Shown here piece after piece: positions 1 to 11,061 of a DNA stretch of 64,000 nt. Origin of the DNA: Parelaphostrongylus tenuis (lineage: Eukaryota; Nematoda; Chromadorea; Rhabditida; Metastrongylidae); contig JAHQIW010003643.1 in assembly GCA_019055375.1 (NCBI GenBank), positions 230,012 through 294,011 of the forward strand, in the 5' to 3' direction. Position 1 is the stretch's first letter. Each line of letters starts with the position of its first letter. Both the position numbers and the translations under genes were made by a program. The notes beneath the pieces are model-generated. The model worked only from the letters and a program-made list of their open reading frames with translations. It searched no databases and was not told the DNA's origin.

Positions 1-81
1 TCTTTCTTATCTATATCTACGATTCGAGTTATCACAGAGTAACCGACTACGACACCTCGATTTTGCTGCAATTCTTGTCAG

Positions 82-2533
82 TGTCACGAAATTCCTAAAG
101 GTGCTGGATTTGTCTCATAATCAGGTCGGCTCATTTCTCATGTTTTTCTGTGAGCATTTGGAGTCATGTTATGATTTTGTTGTCATCTCCTTGACAGAAG
201 GAGGACATGTGGCGCAGTGGTCAGAGGTGCTCTGTGACTCACTTAATCAACCAACCAATGGTCGATTATGTAACCCTCGACCACGCGCTCAAGGCTCACC
301 AAGCCGCCATACCTTGGGGTCGGTAAACTGATACTAGACTTGTCTGCAATGATAACAGCACTGACTTGACACACCAGGAATCATCATAAAGGTATGCATG
401 GCACATCACTTAGGGATTGATTGATCAACGCCGAGAGCGTCAGAGCTTTGGATTTGCTCAACTGTGACAGAAGTATCATTTTCTTTCAAGATGTCGCTTC
501 TGTATTCGTATTGATAAGATAAGACTTAATGACATTGGAAATTTTCTCTTTTTTAGATCGACAAAATCAGTGAATTAGAGAAGCTGAAAGGTCTTCCCGT
601 TGAGACGTTATTTTTCGAAGGAAATCCTCTTGCGGAACAGCTAACCACAGTATCAGGCTATCTCAGGTATTTTTTAGGCGAGTTTTGAAACATATCATTT
701 ACTTTTCTGTGTATCAATATGGGGATCAGGATTATGTCCTTATTTCCTCTCATGGCTTTATCTCACGCTGAACCCTCCCGTTCGATAAGTTGGGCAGGAA
801 ACATTGGGCCGTCCCATAAATTCCTCTGCAATTTTGTCTCTTTTCAGTTTTCTTTTCCTGTTTCAAGTCTTGTCATGGGCTAGAAGATTGTGGTATGTTG
901 GAGAATGTTCTGCTAACACTTGGATATGGCCATAACGCCATCGCTTGCCGTATAACTGAAATGAGCCATCACAAAGTGATATCCGAAGAACAGCATTGCA
1001 TGCACTGACTGATTGCGACCGCGCTGTCAGCGTGGCATTCTGTGGAAGTTTTCTGCTGCGACCGCACAAGGAGGGTCGATCCTTTCCAAAGATGAATTTG
1101 GGGCCTACTACAAGAAAGATCCTCCAGCTCAATCAATACCCAATTCTCATGCTTCGAAGAGGATGGCTCCGGTTTTCTGGGCTCTGCAGGGCTTGCTGTT
1201 TTGGAAACTGCTAGACAACTGGAAGACAATGCCGACGTCTATAGGGAGCAACTCCGCAAGTTGGCCACAGCAGTGCGAAGCAATTTTCCGAAATGCCTCA
1301 GTTTCGTCCTTCACTAGGATAAGCTTGAAACTCACTTCGAAAAAGTATGTAAAGGGTGGTTCACCAAGAGGGTTGGCCTAGACGAAGGGCACTGTGCTAG
1401 TGAAGAGGTTGTACAAGGCGGAAACACGTTATCGGCCTCTATAACTTGCCTTATAACAGACTAAATGCATGGTTTCAGAAATAACTGTGAGGTATATTAA
1501 ATTTGAGAGAGCTCTTAGGAAACATTTGGAGCGAAAAGTAGATATATTTGACGATACCAGCCAAGAGTAATCGAGTGGGCAACACTGCACATTTAGTGAT
1601 TTCTCTCACTTAATGGCATTTGACAATCGTACGTCGACGCCTTCTCTGTGTAAGGGGTTGAATCCCCCAAGAGGGCTGACCAAGACGAAGGGCACTGTGC
1701 TATTGACGAGACTGTGCAAAGTCGAACATGTTCATAGCACCGTTTAAAGTTCCTGAACAGCCCACATGCATGGCAAAATAACGATATTCTGAAGTTTGAG
1801 CGTGGTATAAAGAAACATTCGAAACGAAGGATATCACGTCGGACAATCAACTCGCCATATTTTGTACAAGCTGGGCTGGACCAGGGAACCACATCAGCTG
1901 TGTAGCCGTGATATTGCTGCATCGGTCATTATATCTATCGCTTTCTAAAGCAACATCTACGGGAGAAAAATTCAAAAGTCGCAGTCAGCTTAGAGGTGAT
2001 CATACGGATTTCTTCAATCGTAGCCTCCATCCTTTTATAAGGATGGCATTCGGTCTTTGCTCAGCGATTGGTTGCATATCAATGATAATGATGGTGATTA
2101 TATTGTTGGTCAAATGACTCCTTCAAATAAATAATTGACTTCACAAAAGTGTCGAATGGAGGAAATTATGGGAAAACTCAAAGTCAGCATTTTATTGTCT
2201 TTTTTGCATTTTGCATTGTACTCATTAGGGTGTGTTTACTTTAAATACTAAGGGAGCCCTCGACTATTTGTTCATTAAGACACAGCCATTCTATCACAAT
2301 GTGTCCTGTTTGTAACAGTGTTATGATTTCATCTCGTGACATTCAGCGCTGTCCATCACGTATTCCCGGAGGTTCGCGTATTGGTTAGTTGTCATTTTCT
2401 TGTTGCCAGTGTTTTTTTTTCACACGTATAAGCCAGCTTTACTACTAGGACGGCTGCTCCAGTACAACCTGCATCGTCAGCGTATGTGCCGCCATTGGTT
2501 TACGAACAGCTCACATCGGAACCTCCGTGCAGA
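82..2533 (+). CDS. nxf-1: nxf-1 exons: last leucine-rich repeats and linker
   Basis: Exon 82-124 ends in the repeat motif LKVLDLSHNQ and splices in phase 0 to 557-666, which starts IDKISELEKLKGLPVETL and contains FFEGNPL, the characteristic NXF1 repeat that in human reads LWLDGNSLC. Exon 2347-2384 supplies AVHHVFPEVRVL, matching the family segment that closes the LRR domain (human ISAIRERFPKLLRLDG). Exon 2433-2533 gives a proline-rich linker with VPPLVYEQL before the NTF2-like domain. Intron 3 is only about 50 bp. Acceptors are TTTTTTAG at 556 and CATTCAG at 2346. The join of exons 3 and 4 needs either a GTTAGT or a GTTGTC donor, and only the second keeps the frame. Confidence 0.8.
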
Positions 2534-5500
2534 GTAATTTCATATCTTAATTATATCTCGTAATTATTACTTGAGCCACAACGTCATGTGGCCTGTTAAT
2601 GGGCTCTTGTGCGGCCCGATATAGGTGTTTCGGCCCTAACAGCTTCGTGAGCCGAGCAGGCCTTTTGTCTTTATCCAAACTTCCCGAGGACCCCACTTCC
2701 TCCTATAAAGAGTAGGCGACGACGAACGATTTACGCTGCCGTCAATTGAAATAAATCGCAGGATCGGTAGTGTTGTACACTCGAATGTACCCGATTGGTA
2801 TTTTTGAAATATTATACCGTTTGCACTTCGAGAGGATTGCACAAAGACGAAAGGCTTGCCGACTGACGAGCCTGTCAAGGTCGAAACACGTGTATCGGGC
2901 TATACAAAAGCTCATAGACAGACCACATGACATGTTGGCTCAAGTAATAATTACTGGATGAATTCGGTATTTTAGCGTGGTCTTAAAAACAACTCGAAAC
3001 AAACGGTAGCTTATCTTCCTATATTCGTCCACCTATTTGAACAGTTTACACAGGGTTCAACGATTAAATGATAAACCGCTTGAGGTTCTGCTTAGTTATC
3101 GAGTCATTTCAGCCTGGATATTACGGGAATGACAATTTGCGTGTGTTAATTGAACGATTCCTTGTCGATTATTTCAAATTGTATGACGGCGAGGATGGAG
3201 CTATTACGCGAAGGAACTTACTACAAGCATACGATGAAGATAATGTAAGTCATAAGTTCTTTGTTGTCGTTGTTGTTGTTGTTGATGAAACTCAATTGAT
3301 TTTGTACTTCAGTCGACTTTCACCTTGACAATTGCAAATCTGAGAGAACTGACTCACGATGAATTTATTCGCTATCCAAACGAGTATGTTTTATTGTCTT
3401 GCTTCATGCGTGTTATTTCTTATATTTTCACGGTTCTCTCCAAATTTCGACGGACCTACATCTATATGTCGGATGAGTAGTTTGTAAACTTGGAAGCTCT
3501 CGAAGTACTTCAAAATCACTTAGCTTTTCAATGCACGTGATGTTGACGCCTACATCACGTCTTGGATAAGTTTTTTTCAAACCCTTTTGGTACCGCTTTG
3601 ATTTTTCAACTGGCTCGCGGCGCGGTCGGCCGGCAGCCGGAACGTTCCATGCTCACAATGTCGTGGTTTTCCGCTGAATTTCGGACTTTTATGTACTTTA
3701 AAAGGGTATCATCGTTAATGTATGGTAGGAGATCAATCGCAGTGAAATTCGGTAGTAGGAACTACGCCAATGCTTCTTAAAAATAACTAAATAGTTAATT
3801 CATATGCTGAAAACATATTTTGGTACTTAGTGGTCATAAGAGGACAAACTAAAAACCGACCATAGTCGCTGGAGAAGAATTTCCCATAGGAGTGTTAGTA
3901 ACCATTCGAAAGCTGAGGCTTCAGGCTACAGCCGCACGGTTGCCGATTTTTTCCAAGCACCCTTATTAGTAATAATTCGATAGCGTAGTCGTTTCTGATT
4001 CCAAAGTTGAGCTTATATCATGGAAATACCGTCTCTCTGGAACGCAGCAGGTGGAATAAGTTGAATTCGTATGTGTGACCGAAGAGGTCTTATCTTCAGT
4101 GCGCTGCTGACATCACTTGCGCTAGCGCTATGTCTTAAGACCAGTACGAAGGTCTGTCTGTCATTGCGCCAGCGTGCGTGGCCTCCTCAGTCAGCCGCAC
4201 GTGAACTGGCCAACGACCCCTTTAGTCGCAAATGCGAATTCAACTTCTTTTATCTGCTGCGTTGCAGAGGAATTTTTCGAAAACCAGCGACGCGAGGATG
4301 TAGCTTGAAGTCTCAGCTTTTGAACGGTCTCTAACATTCCTATGAATGTATGCTCTCCAGCGGCTAGGCTTATGTTTCCGGCATTTTGGCCTCATCAGTA
4401 GTACGGTAATTTTCGGTTTAGTCAGTTTTCTTGTAGGAAGATATAGCCCTTCATATAAAAAATCGACGCCGAATTATTTACCCTGTCCGCAAAGTAATAG
4501 GATCACTCGACGTGCAGTGTTTCACAGTCAATCGCTCGGGGCTGATGAAGCGTATATTGTGTTATCTTTCTTTTCTACTGTTTTTTTTTTGAGACATTGC
4601 TTAGAACAAAATAAGCTGATCAAATGATGAGCTTGAAAGTATGTCATCAGATTATGTAGTTCAAACGAGGTTTCAAAAAACAGCAGTTGAAAGAAAGATA
4701 TAATCATTCAATTGTTTGTCAGTAATGATACCACAGAAGCACATCTGGCGGCAGTGGTTAAGGTGCTCTACGTCGCACGCAAGGACAAGGTTCGATCTCG
4801 CGCTCATGGCTCATCAAGCCATCCATTGCTCTGGGGTTGGTAAAGCGGTGCCAGACTGGTCTCAGATATGTTTTGGAGGTTGCAGCTTTGACTCAGATAC
4901 ACCGGGAGGCCACCTCGAGTCACTGTGAAGGCCATATAAGCATTCAATGGCCTCAAACATAGTCCAGATTGAAGACAAATGTGGCTCATCCCTCAGGGAT
5001 TGAACAACGCCGAGAGCTTTTAGCTTTATACTTTGATAATACTGACATAATGCGTAGGAGGTGACTATCTTCGATGCAATTCTCACATTGCAAAAGCTTC
5101 GAAGACTTTGCGTATTTTTTTCTGAGAAGTTGCTTATAATTTGTTGCTTGCTGACAAATGTTAATTTTTTCTCGAGTTTGTAAAGCTGCTGTATATACAT
5201 ATGTTTTATATGCATATGTCTATACATGTACATATATATATATATATTCATATATACTTGGTATGTGCATGTATGTACACATATTGCATGTGTGCATGTC
5301 CGTACATGTGTATATTATATGTACACATATATAAGTGTATGTAGAGTGAAATAGGAATGAACAAACAAGTGCCAAACTCGTATCGGATTACACCTCCATC
5401 GGTAGTTCTCAGTAAGGTGGAATGCGGCGCCATAAGTCACTGTATCTTATGTGGGACACTGCGGTACCGCAGGGATTTAGATCATGCTTCGATCTAAGTA

Positions 5501-8500
5501 GTTTATAATGGGTTTGTTCCATTATCTTTTCCGGGCGTTGTTTTATTCAGTTTATTTTCATATCGATTCATTGTCCAAAAAGCTGTGGCGTACTGGAAAT
5601 GTTTTACCAACTCGGAGAGAAATTTGGATACTGCCGTAGCACTATCGCTCGCCATCCAAATGAAATGAGCAAAGTGATGTCTGGATGGACATCTCATGCT
5701 TTGATTGACCACTTTCACATTGCAAAGACAACTCGCCACATTGTGGAGGAACTGGGCTGGACCACTATACTACGTCAACCGTATAGGCCTGATATGTTCT
5801 TATCGGATTATCATCTAATTTGTGCCTTAAAGCAGCATCTGCGGGAGAGTAAATTTGAAGACTACAGCTAGCTCAAAGGTGACCTTATCGACTTATTTAA
5901 TCGCCAGCCTCATTCTTTCTGAGAGAAGGACATCCATTTCCTTCCCCAGCAAAGGGTTGCATACCATTGAAAACGGTGGTAATTATGTCATCGATTATTC
6001 AATTTTTCTAAATAGTGATAATTGAGTTAACGGAATTGTAGAAATGCGAAAATTTTTTACGGGATGGGCCAGTATTTTTCATTTTTTCGAAGTTGTTTTA
6101 CCATTTGAAGTTAGTGACTGTGGCTCTGTTAATCAAGTCCAGAGTTAGAATACTATGTTTAGTGCCTGTTATGACTTATACATACGATCATCTCACAATG
6201 TTCTATCTGAGAATAGGTGGTCACGAAATCGCAGCAGTCGAACGTATCGAGGTCAGTGCTCGTATACACATTCATTCGTCATTTAGTATTTCTTGAAACT
6301 TTAGGAGCAATAAATATAACTGTACTGCTTTCGAAGTTACCAATCACGAAACATTACACGGAGTCGTTCATCGTGGATATGCATCTGATTTCGGTACAAT
6401 TTTGAAGTTTCTTTGCTATTCGTTCGTGTGAAGTATTGAACTCCTTTGGAAACAATGATGGCTTTTTTTCAGAAAGAGCTCATAGCATTCAGTGTGCAGG
6501 GGTTGTTCGAAGATGGAATTTTCGCGAAGTCTGGTGTTGAGCCACAGTTGAACTACTTTACAAGATCCTTCATTGCTTCTCCTCAAGAGAACGGGTAAGT
6601 TAGCTTATGAACGATTGAATTGAGTTTGAAAAATTTCTGTGAACGGCATCACTCATAGCCTGTTTTTGAGGAGCATCAAGGTGATTGTTCAGTTTTCAGA
6701 TCTATAGCGGTAATTTTCCGATATGTTATACATAAGTGGAATTACTCCTGATCGTCAGGTTCGATGCAAGCTAATGTTAAACAAGGTGAAGACTGACGTT
6801 GTGAAGGTGGCGAATTGGTGAAGCTGATCGTCAGTGCACCACCTTCTTATTTGTGCTTGAAATATACCAGATCTCTTAATATTCTAGATCCTATCTGTTC
6901 CACAACTCTTACCTTCTCCTTCCACCGTCAATTCTGTTACGAATACGGCCAAGGTCTGTAAGCATGTTTCAGTCGCAAACAGCCTTTATTGGCTTCGAAT
7001 AAGGTTGAGATATGAACATGTACTTTGTTTCCAGCCCAATGAGGAGGTACAGATGTCCAGTCAACTGACCGTAGAAATTAAGCGCAAAATGGTCAAGCAA
7101 TTTTGCAAGGACAGCGGCATGGTTGCCGCATGGTCAGAAAGATGTTTAAGCGATTGCCATTGGGACTACGAGGTAGGCAATATTTTTGGGGCTTTTTCGT
7201 CATCCAAACCAATTTTCAAACGTTTTGGGATGGAGCACTTTCGTTTTCTTCGTTCGCTAGCTCGCATTTCTGACATTCCGATATTGTGCGTCTCTTTTGA
7301 AAAGACCTTCAAGTGTACTTCTGTAGCGAAGATAGAATTTAGTTTCACAGTCTAAGTATTTTGACGCGTTTTTTGCTGAACAGAGCTTTTCCTTTAAGTT
7401 CTTAGTCATCATTTGATGTATATCATCATTATTATTTGAGCCAACATGTCATGTGGCCTGATCATTTGTTTCGACCTTGGCGGTCTCATCAGTCGGGCGT
7501 TACCCTTCGACGTTTGCTAATCCTCTCCGGGCGCTTGGTCCCCTATACTAAGAGTAGGCGACGATAAACATTTTACACCGTCCGCTAAGCGAAATTATCA
7601 CTGAACGGACAACGTTATACACTCGATTTCTCTTGGCTGGTATCGTGAATATAGCATACCTTTCGTCTCGAGTGTTTTCTCAAGACCACGCTCAAATTTC
7701 AACATATATCATAACTATTATTTGATCTCGATGAGACCGTCAAGGTCGAAACACGTGTAGCGGGCCCTATAAGTCAGCCCCTATGACAGACCACATAGCA
7801 TGTTGGCTGCAATAATAGTTATGAGATATGTTGAAATATGAGCATGGTCTTAAGTCAACAATTGAAACAAAATGTAATCATTTGATAGACTAAATCTGAT
7901 CAAATTCAATACTGTATTTGCTTGCTGAGAACACTTTTTACTACTCTGTAGCAGCGAAAATAAAATCGAGTTCTACACACGTCGCACTTTTCTTGTCGGT
8001 TAAGGTGCACGAATGACCGCTCGCGCATCACATTTCAACTTTGGCAAACGAAAAATTTTTTTCATTGAGTTAGGGTTTTTCATGCCCTCTAGAAAAATCT
8101 GGAAAAAACACTCCAAGATATACACTACACGTTCATGATTTCGTGCACAGAGTCAGCTAGGCTTAAAGGCGGGTTTATGCGGCATTATAGGATAAAAATG
8201 AAAAGCTCAATCTTAGAAAACGATAGAACAAAGTTTGTTCAACAGCTGCAAGACAAAAAAAAACTTATAAATCTTTCGAAACGGTGAAAAAATTTCCAAA
8301 TAATTAACAGAGACACACGCGTTGACGCGCGCGAAGTGTGAAACGTAATTTATTTTCACTGCCAGAGCGTATTAAGAAAGTCTTTTCAGAAAAAGTCACT
8401 ATATCGGATTCTCTGACATTGCGGTTATCGAATGATTACTATGAGTACAAGAAAAAACGAAAGTTTCTTATTCTCGAAGAGTTGTAAAGTGGTTGTGATG

Positions 8501-8656
8501 ACGGAAAAGTACCGATTTTTTCTATTGACAAATGTACTATTCGCAACATCTTAGGTATTTGTCAGCAAAGGTTTCACTCTAAATTTTCAGGCCGCTGGGC
8601 GAGCATTTTTGAGTGTTAGAGACAAAATACCTAGGGAGGCATTTGGAAGTCTTTAA
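82..8656 (+). CDS. nxf-1: Nuclear RNA export factor, NXF1/TAP family (5' end outside window)
   Basis: This is the 3' part of a bulk mRNA export receptor gene. NXF1 proteins bind mRNPs and, with the small partner NXT/p15, carry them through nuclear pores by contacting FG nucleoporins. Twelve exons can be chained with compatible phases: 82-124, 557-666, 2347-2384, about 2433-2533, 3113-3244, 3313-3383, 6163-6251, 6305-6393, 6473-6594, 6700-6758, 7035-7172 and 8591-8656 (TAA stop). They give about 350 residues in family order: end of the LRR domain, NTF2-like domain, UBA/TAP-C domain. The RNA-binding N-terminus must lie left of position 82. The exon 3/4 join is the least certain (donor 2384 or 2385). 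One single-base frameshift is seen near 6716. Introns contain SINE, mariner and foldback repeats. In C. elegans the orthologue is nxf-1; a close paralogue cannot be excluded from this fragment alone. Confidence 0.88.
203..452 (+). repeat. tRNA-derived SINE, family A, copy 1 (in nxf-1 intron)
   Basis: Starts with the A-box-like ATGTGGCGCAGTGG and ends with a short segment reading GATCAACGCCGAGAGC. The middle has the family landmarks CGGTAAACTG and GCATGGCACATC. The B box region is degraded here (TCGACCACGCGCTC instead of GGTTCGATCTCGCGC). It lies in the intron between exons 82-124 and 557-666. Confidence 0.75.
1335..1845. repeat. Palindromic foldback family FB1, decayed copies
   Basis: Two nested fragments carry the FB1 landmarks: AATTTGAGAGAGCTCTTAGG, AAGACGAAGGGCACTGTGCT near 1681-1700 (also 1380-1397), ACGAGACTGTGCAAAGTCGA, and CGAAACGAAGGATATCACG. 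The same words recur in clearer copies at 7385-7875, 23985-24680 and 34130-34855. The element sits inside an nxf-1 intron and has no coding potential. Confidence 0.55.
1840..2140 (+). mobile_element. Mariner transposase remnant (C-terminal end)
   Basis: Translation in broken frames gives AGLDQG, then YRFLKQHLREKNSK and FFNRSLHPF, followed by a segment like the mariner C-terminus. The clearer fragment at 5590-5990 carries the same ALKQHLRE and FNRQPHSF words. Stops and frameshifts show it is dead. It lies in an nxf-1 intron. Confidence 0.6.
2555..3010. repeat. Foldback family FB1 copy in nxf-1 intron
   Basis: Left arm 2560-2760 contains TTACTTGAGCCACAACGTCATG, GCCCGATATAGGTGTTTCGG and AAGAGTAGGCGACGACGAAC. 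The right arm 2815-3000 contains the inverse words GAGAGGATTGCACAAAGACG, GGTCGAAACACGTGTATCGG and CATGACATGTTGGCTCAAG. The arms face each other about a centre near 2740-2780. No transposase is present, so it resembles a MITE. Confidence 0.7.
3113..6758 (+). CDS. nxf-1: nxf-1 exons: NTF2-like domain
   Basis: Six exons encode the NTF2-like fold that pairs with NXT/p15. Exon 3113-3244 reads VLIERFLVDYFKLYDGEDG and LLQAYDEDN; exon 3313-3383 gives TFTLTIANLREL; exon 6163-6251 gives SSHNVL followed by a basic stretch; exon 6305-6393 gives SKLPITKHYTESFIVDM; exon 6473-6594 gives AFSVQGLFEDG and FTRSFIASP; exon 6700-6758 gives DMLYISG. Each matches the human NXF1 sequence in order (FLQQYYAIYD, CCSLSIPF, SRNVKKL, ELPKTQHDVNSFVVDI, CFSVNGVFKEV, FTRTFIAVP, DELFVRN). 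Phases agree at every junction except for a one-base surplus inside the last exon. The 2.8-kb intron 3384-6162 carries a foldback fragment, a SINE and a mariner remnant. Confidence 0.85.
3835..4335. repeat. Foldback family FB2 copy in nxf-1 intron
   Basis: The left end reads AGAGGACAAACTAAAAACCG, then AGGAGTGTTAGTAACCATTCGAAAGCTGAGGC, the hallmark of the FB2 arm. The right part near 4265-4340 has the inverse words TTCGAAAACCAGCGACG and GTCTCAGCTTTTGAACGGT, truncated. Fuller copies are at 17925-18760, 35420-36300 and 61145-61965. Confidence 0.65.
4340..4680. repeat. FB1-like foldback fragment
   Basis: Contains TTTTGGCCTCATCAGTAGTACGG, then GGAAGATATAGCCCTTCATAT and AATCGACGCCGAATTA, shared with the segments at 25840-26330 and 34960-35420. 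It directly follows the FB2 copy and lies in the same nxf-1 intron. Confidence 0.5.
4738..5025 (+). repeat. tRNA-derived SINE, family A, copy 2
   Basis: A-box-like CATCTGGCGGCAGTGGTTAAGG and B-box-like GGTTCGATCTCGCGC are both present, followed by GGTTGGTAAAGCGGTGCCAG, the CACCGGGAGGCC block, CATTCAATGGCCTCAAAC and the terminal AACAACGCCGAGAGC. It is inserted in the nxf-1 intron 3384-6162. Confidence 0.85.
5180..5345. repeat. AT-rich (TA/CATA)n microsatellite
   Basis: Runs of ATATATATATAT and interrupted GTACATATAT words. All open frames across it read tyrosine, isoleucine and methionine repeats and are artefacts. No gene is seen here other than the surrounding nxf-1 intron. Confidence 0.85.
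5575..5995 (+). mobile_element. Mariner transposase remnant
   Basis: A 90-codon open frame at 5599-5871 has ELGWTTILRQPYRPDMFLSDYH and ALKQHLRESKFEDYS split by substitutions; mariner transposases have the block HPPYSPDLAPSDYH here, with the last catalytic aspartate in SPD or SDY. After the stop the frame continues as LKGDLI and NRQPHSF, the family C-terminus, up to about 5995. The HTH and first catalytic residues are missing, so it cannot be active. Confidence 0.75.
6713..6719 (+). other. Single-base frameshift in nxf-1 exon 6700-6758
   Basis: Entering the exon in the phase dictated by the upstream exon gives SIAVI, then frame is lost at the four-T run 6713-6716 and a stop follows. Dropping one T restores ISDMLYISG up to the CAG|GTTCGA donor and gives the phase 0 needed by the next exon at 7035. 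The family sequence at this point (CIVNDELFVRN in human) supports the shifted reading on both sides. The surplus base is most simply a homopolymer error. Confidence 0.7.
7035..8656 (+). CDS. nxf-1: nxf-1 exons: C-terminal UBA-like (TAP-C) domain and stop
   Basis: Exon 7035-7172 (46 codons, phase 0 on both sides) contains MVKQFCKDSGMVAAWSERCL followed by SDCHWDYE, which corresponds residue by residue to the human TAP-C segment with SGMNLEWSQKCLQDNNWDY. Exon 8591-8656 completes the three-helix bundle with AGRAFLSVRDKIPREAF and ends GSL-stop, like the human [21 protein letters not shown] end. This small domain binds nucleoporin FG repeats. The 1.4-kb intron between them holds a palindromic foldback element at about 7385-7875 and a diverged repeat at 8130-8480. 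Confidence 0.9.
7385..7875. repeat. Foldback family FB1 copy in last nxf-1 intron
   Basis: The left half has TTATTTGAGCCAACATGTCATGTGG, ATTTGTTTCGACCTTGGCGG and AAGAGTAGGCGACGATAAAC. The right half has GGTCGAAACACGTGTAGCGGG, ACCACATAGCATGTTGGCTG and TGAGCATGGTCTTAAG in inverse orientation. No open reading frame of note. Confidence 0.75.
8130..8480. repeat. Diverged FB2-related repeat
   Basis: Shares AAAATGAAAAGC, AACAAAGTT, GACACACGCGTTGACGCGCG and the TATCGAATGATTACTA block with the repeat at 48830-49330 and with other FB2 arms. It fills most of the remaining nxf-1 intron before the last exon. Confidence 0.45.
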
Positions 8657-8699
8657 AATCATATGAAGATCTCTTTAACAGTTGTTCTCCTATCTCGGT

Positions 8700-9270
8700 G
8701 CATATCATTGCCATCTTGTTATTGGTTAAGTTGATATATTGATTGTGTTTTTGATTTTGAGATTATTTCTCATTTTGTCAATTTTGCTGAATGAATAGTA
8801 AAGTGGAGGAGGTATTTCTGAATTTCGAATAAGACGTGAAGCACCTGTGATAATAGTTATGATTTGTGGTGCAGCTTATGAAACATAACTCTCCTAAATG
8901 CACAAGCTGCTGCATTCCTACCTCTTGACATGATGACATCGCCATTATCATTACTATGAATTGACCTTATGCAGGATTTTCATGCAGGCACACGCACACA
9001 CCGATAGGCTCCCGTTATGTTCTCGAAGACACCTTGTGCATTCATTTTTCCAAGTACTGACCACAAAATCAGGATTAGCATCATCGGTGTCTCTGGAGCT
9101 TCTCTGCAAATGCAAAAAAATTCAGATCTTGTCCGCGTCGTCTGAGGTTGTACTTCGATTGTTGTCTGTTTATGACGTATTCTTAGGAGTTTATCTTGCG
9201 CTGGTGGTCATAAATGAGCATGAAGTATCTCTAGACATTCTTAATGCATAGTTCGTGCACTTGATCGAAA
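8700..9270. other. Unassigned spacer downstream of nxf-1
   Basis: AT-rich sequence after the nxf-1 stop. A 96-codon frame at 8961-9251 has no family resemblance and no convincing splice or start context. I see nothing else in it. Confidence 0.4.
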
Positions 9271-9274
9271 GTCA

Positions 9275-9660
9275 GTGGAGGTGTGAGGTACTAAAAACAT
9301 GTGGTCTTGAGGAACACTCGAAAGTATGATATTTCACCATCATTAGTCGAGAGCAAACGAGTGTACAACTCTGCCCGTCGCTGATTTATCACTTATCGGA
9401 GCGAGTAAAACGTTTGTCGTCGATTCCTACGTGTAAGGGGTAGACCCTCGAGGAATTGGATGAAGAAAAAGGCACCGTGCAACTGACGAGGTTGCAAGGC
9501 CGAAAAAGGGTGGTTGCACTGTAAAGTGCCCACAGCAGACCAGATGCGTGCCAAAAAATAATTATGAGGTATATTGAAATTTGAGCGGGTCTCAAGAAAG
9601 AATCGAATCGAAAGGTAGATGAGAATGGTTTGATTACAGCTGGAGAGCAGTGTTTATTGT
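9275..9660. repeat. Foldback family FB1 copy
   Basis: Carries GTGGTCTTGAGGAACACTCG at the left, then TCGTCGATTCCTACGTGTAAGG, AACTGACGAGGTTGCAAGGCCGAA and GGGTCTCAAGAAAGAATCG at the right. The words match the FB1 arms, decayed. Confidence 0.55.
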
Positions 9661-9861
9661 GAGAACAGAATTGACTATAATCATCCATACACGTGCAATG
9701 TTATGAATATATGCAAATGCCACACCGACATGTTTCCGTGAGGAAAAGTTGACATCGCGAACGATTTTGTAACAACGCTGAGAAGTAGGGAACGTGTGAT
9801 TATTAGGTTATGCACAGAGTTCTGGGGTTTCTTGGAAGTTTCTTTTTTTGACATCTTTGGG

Positions 9862-9963
9862 TAGCAATTTATCGACATCGGAGGGATGGACGGCTTGGTG
9901 AGATCGAACCATCGACCTCGTGTGCGACGCGGAGCACCTCTAACCACTGCACCATAAGCGCTC
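9862..9963 (-). repeat. tRNA-derived SINE, family A, copy 3 (5' part only)
   Basis: Reading the minus strand gives AGCGCTTATGGTGCAGTGG (A box region), the tract ACCTCTAACCACTGC on plus, a B-box-like GGTTCGATCTC, and the CCATCC..CCGATGTCG block, then breaks off. Confidence 0.7.
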
Positions 9964-9984
9964 TTTCTCATCGACAGTTTTGTA

Positions 9985-10225
9985 AATATTTATTTAGTTC
10001 ATTAGTTTCGAGAAATGGATCGCTTATAAACAAATTGATGAAGAAATATCCAAGACTGATCCGACGAAAGCGCGTCTAGTTTCACCAGGACAATGCCAAA
10101 CCGCATACGGCCGAGAGGACCATGGACAAGTATGAAGAGTTGAACGGCATAAGCGTTTTCCATACCCCGCCTATAGTGCAGACGTTTGCTCTTGAAGGAT
10201 GTCAAGAGTTTGTCAATCCAACGAG
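9985..10225 (+). mobile_element. Mariner/Tc1 transposase fragment with HQDNAKPH
   Basis: Translation across two frames gives NKLMKKYPRLIRRKR, then FHQDNAKPHTAE, the block around the second catalytic aspartate of Tc1/mariner DDE transposases, then a degraded HPAYSPD-like stretch near 10150-10180. Only this central part is left. Confidence 0.7.
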
Positions 10226-10719
10226 CCAGAATGGTGCTTCGAGCAGATCCGGATTCATACAGAACGATAGCGGAAAGTCGCTAAAAATGGTGCTCTATAC
10301 TTTCAGAAATAGTTACTGTTGTCTTTGTTGTTAATTTGTGCATACGAACGAAACTTTGAAAAATTTCCCAAAAGTTTTTGCTCAACCCTAGTAAGAGCTT
10401 CCAAAGAGTATCACTGATGTAGCAAAAGCAGGAAAAAATTTTGAATCCTTCTCGACATCTAGAGTCTATGATACATGTGGGCAGCATGAATGAAAACCAC
10501 TCACTGCTCTTGTACACAAAGTCTAGATTTAAAATTGATGAACGAAATGCGAATTTCTAAGTTAGAATTTAGAGAGTATAGTTTACACGATGGTGTCACA
10601 AAGCAAGCAGGTCAGCGAAATGATTCATGTGAATGCAACCAATGGACAGTAATCATGATAGTATTGGATCTCAAAAGCGTTAAACAATGAACACTGACGA
10701 GATTCTCAAAGTTTTCGGC

Positions 10720-11055
10720 AAAGGTTATAGAGAGAAATACATCTTAAAGAGCTCTTGAAACCAAGAGATCACACTTACCGCGATACTTTTACATGCTACA
10801 CGACCAAATGGAGACTGGCTCTTGCTTAAGCCCGCTCGATGTTGACGAAAACCTTCATATTCGACTGTTTTTTTTTTTGCAATCTCACTTAGAACAATAT
10901 AATTTGGCAACATTTTGAGCCTTTCATGTAGTGATATGGCACTTTTGAGGTGGTGGACACGTGTTTGACCCCAAGTATTTCATCACTGACACGGTGTCTT
11001 TCGTGTGAGCCAACCCCTTGTAAGGGTCAATGACATAATAAACTTACATTAGAAT
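10720..11055. repeat. FB1-like foldback fragment
   Basis: Contains TTTTTTGCAATCTCACTTAGAAC, ATTTTGAGCCTTTCATGTAG, GGTGGACACGTGTTTGACC and CACGGTGTCTTTCGTGTGAGCC, words shared with 25840-26330 and 54080-54640. Confidence 0.5.
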
Positions 11056-11061
11056 GACAAA

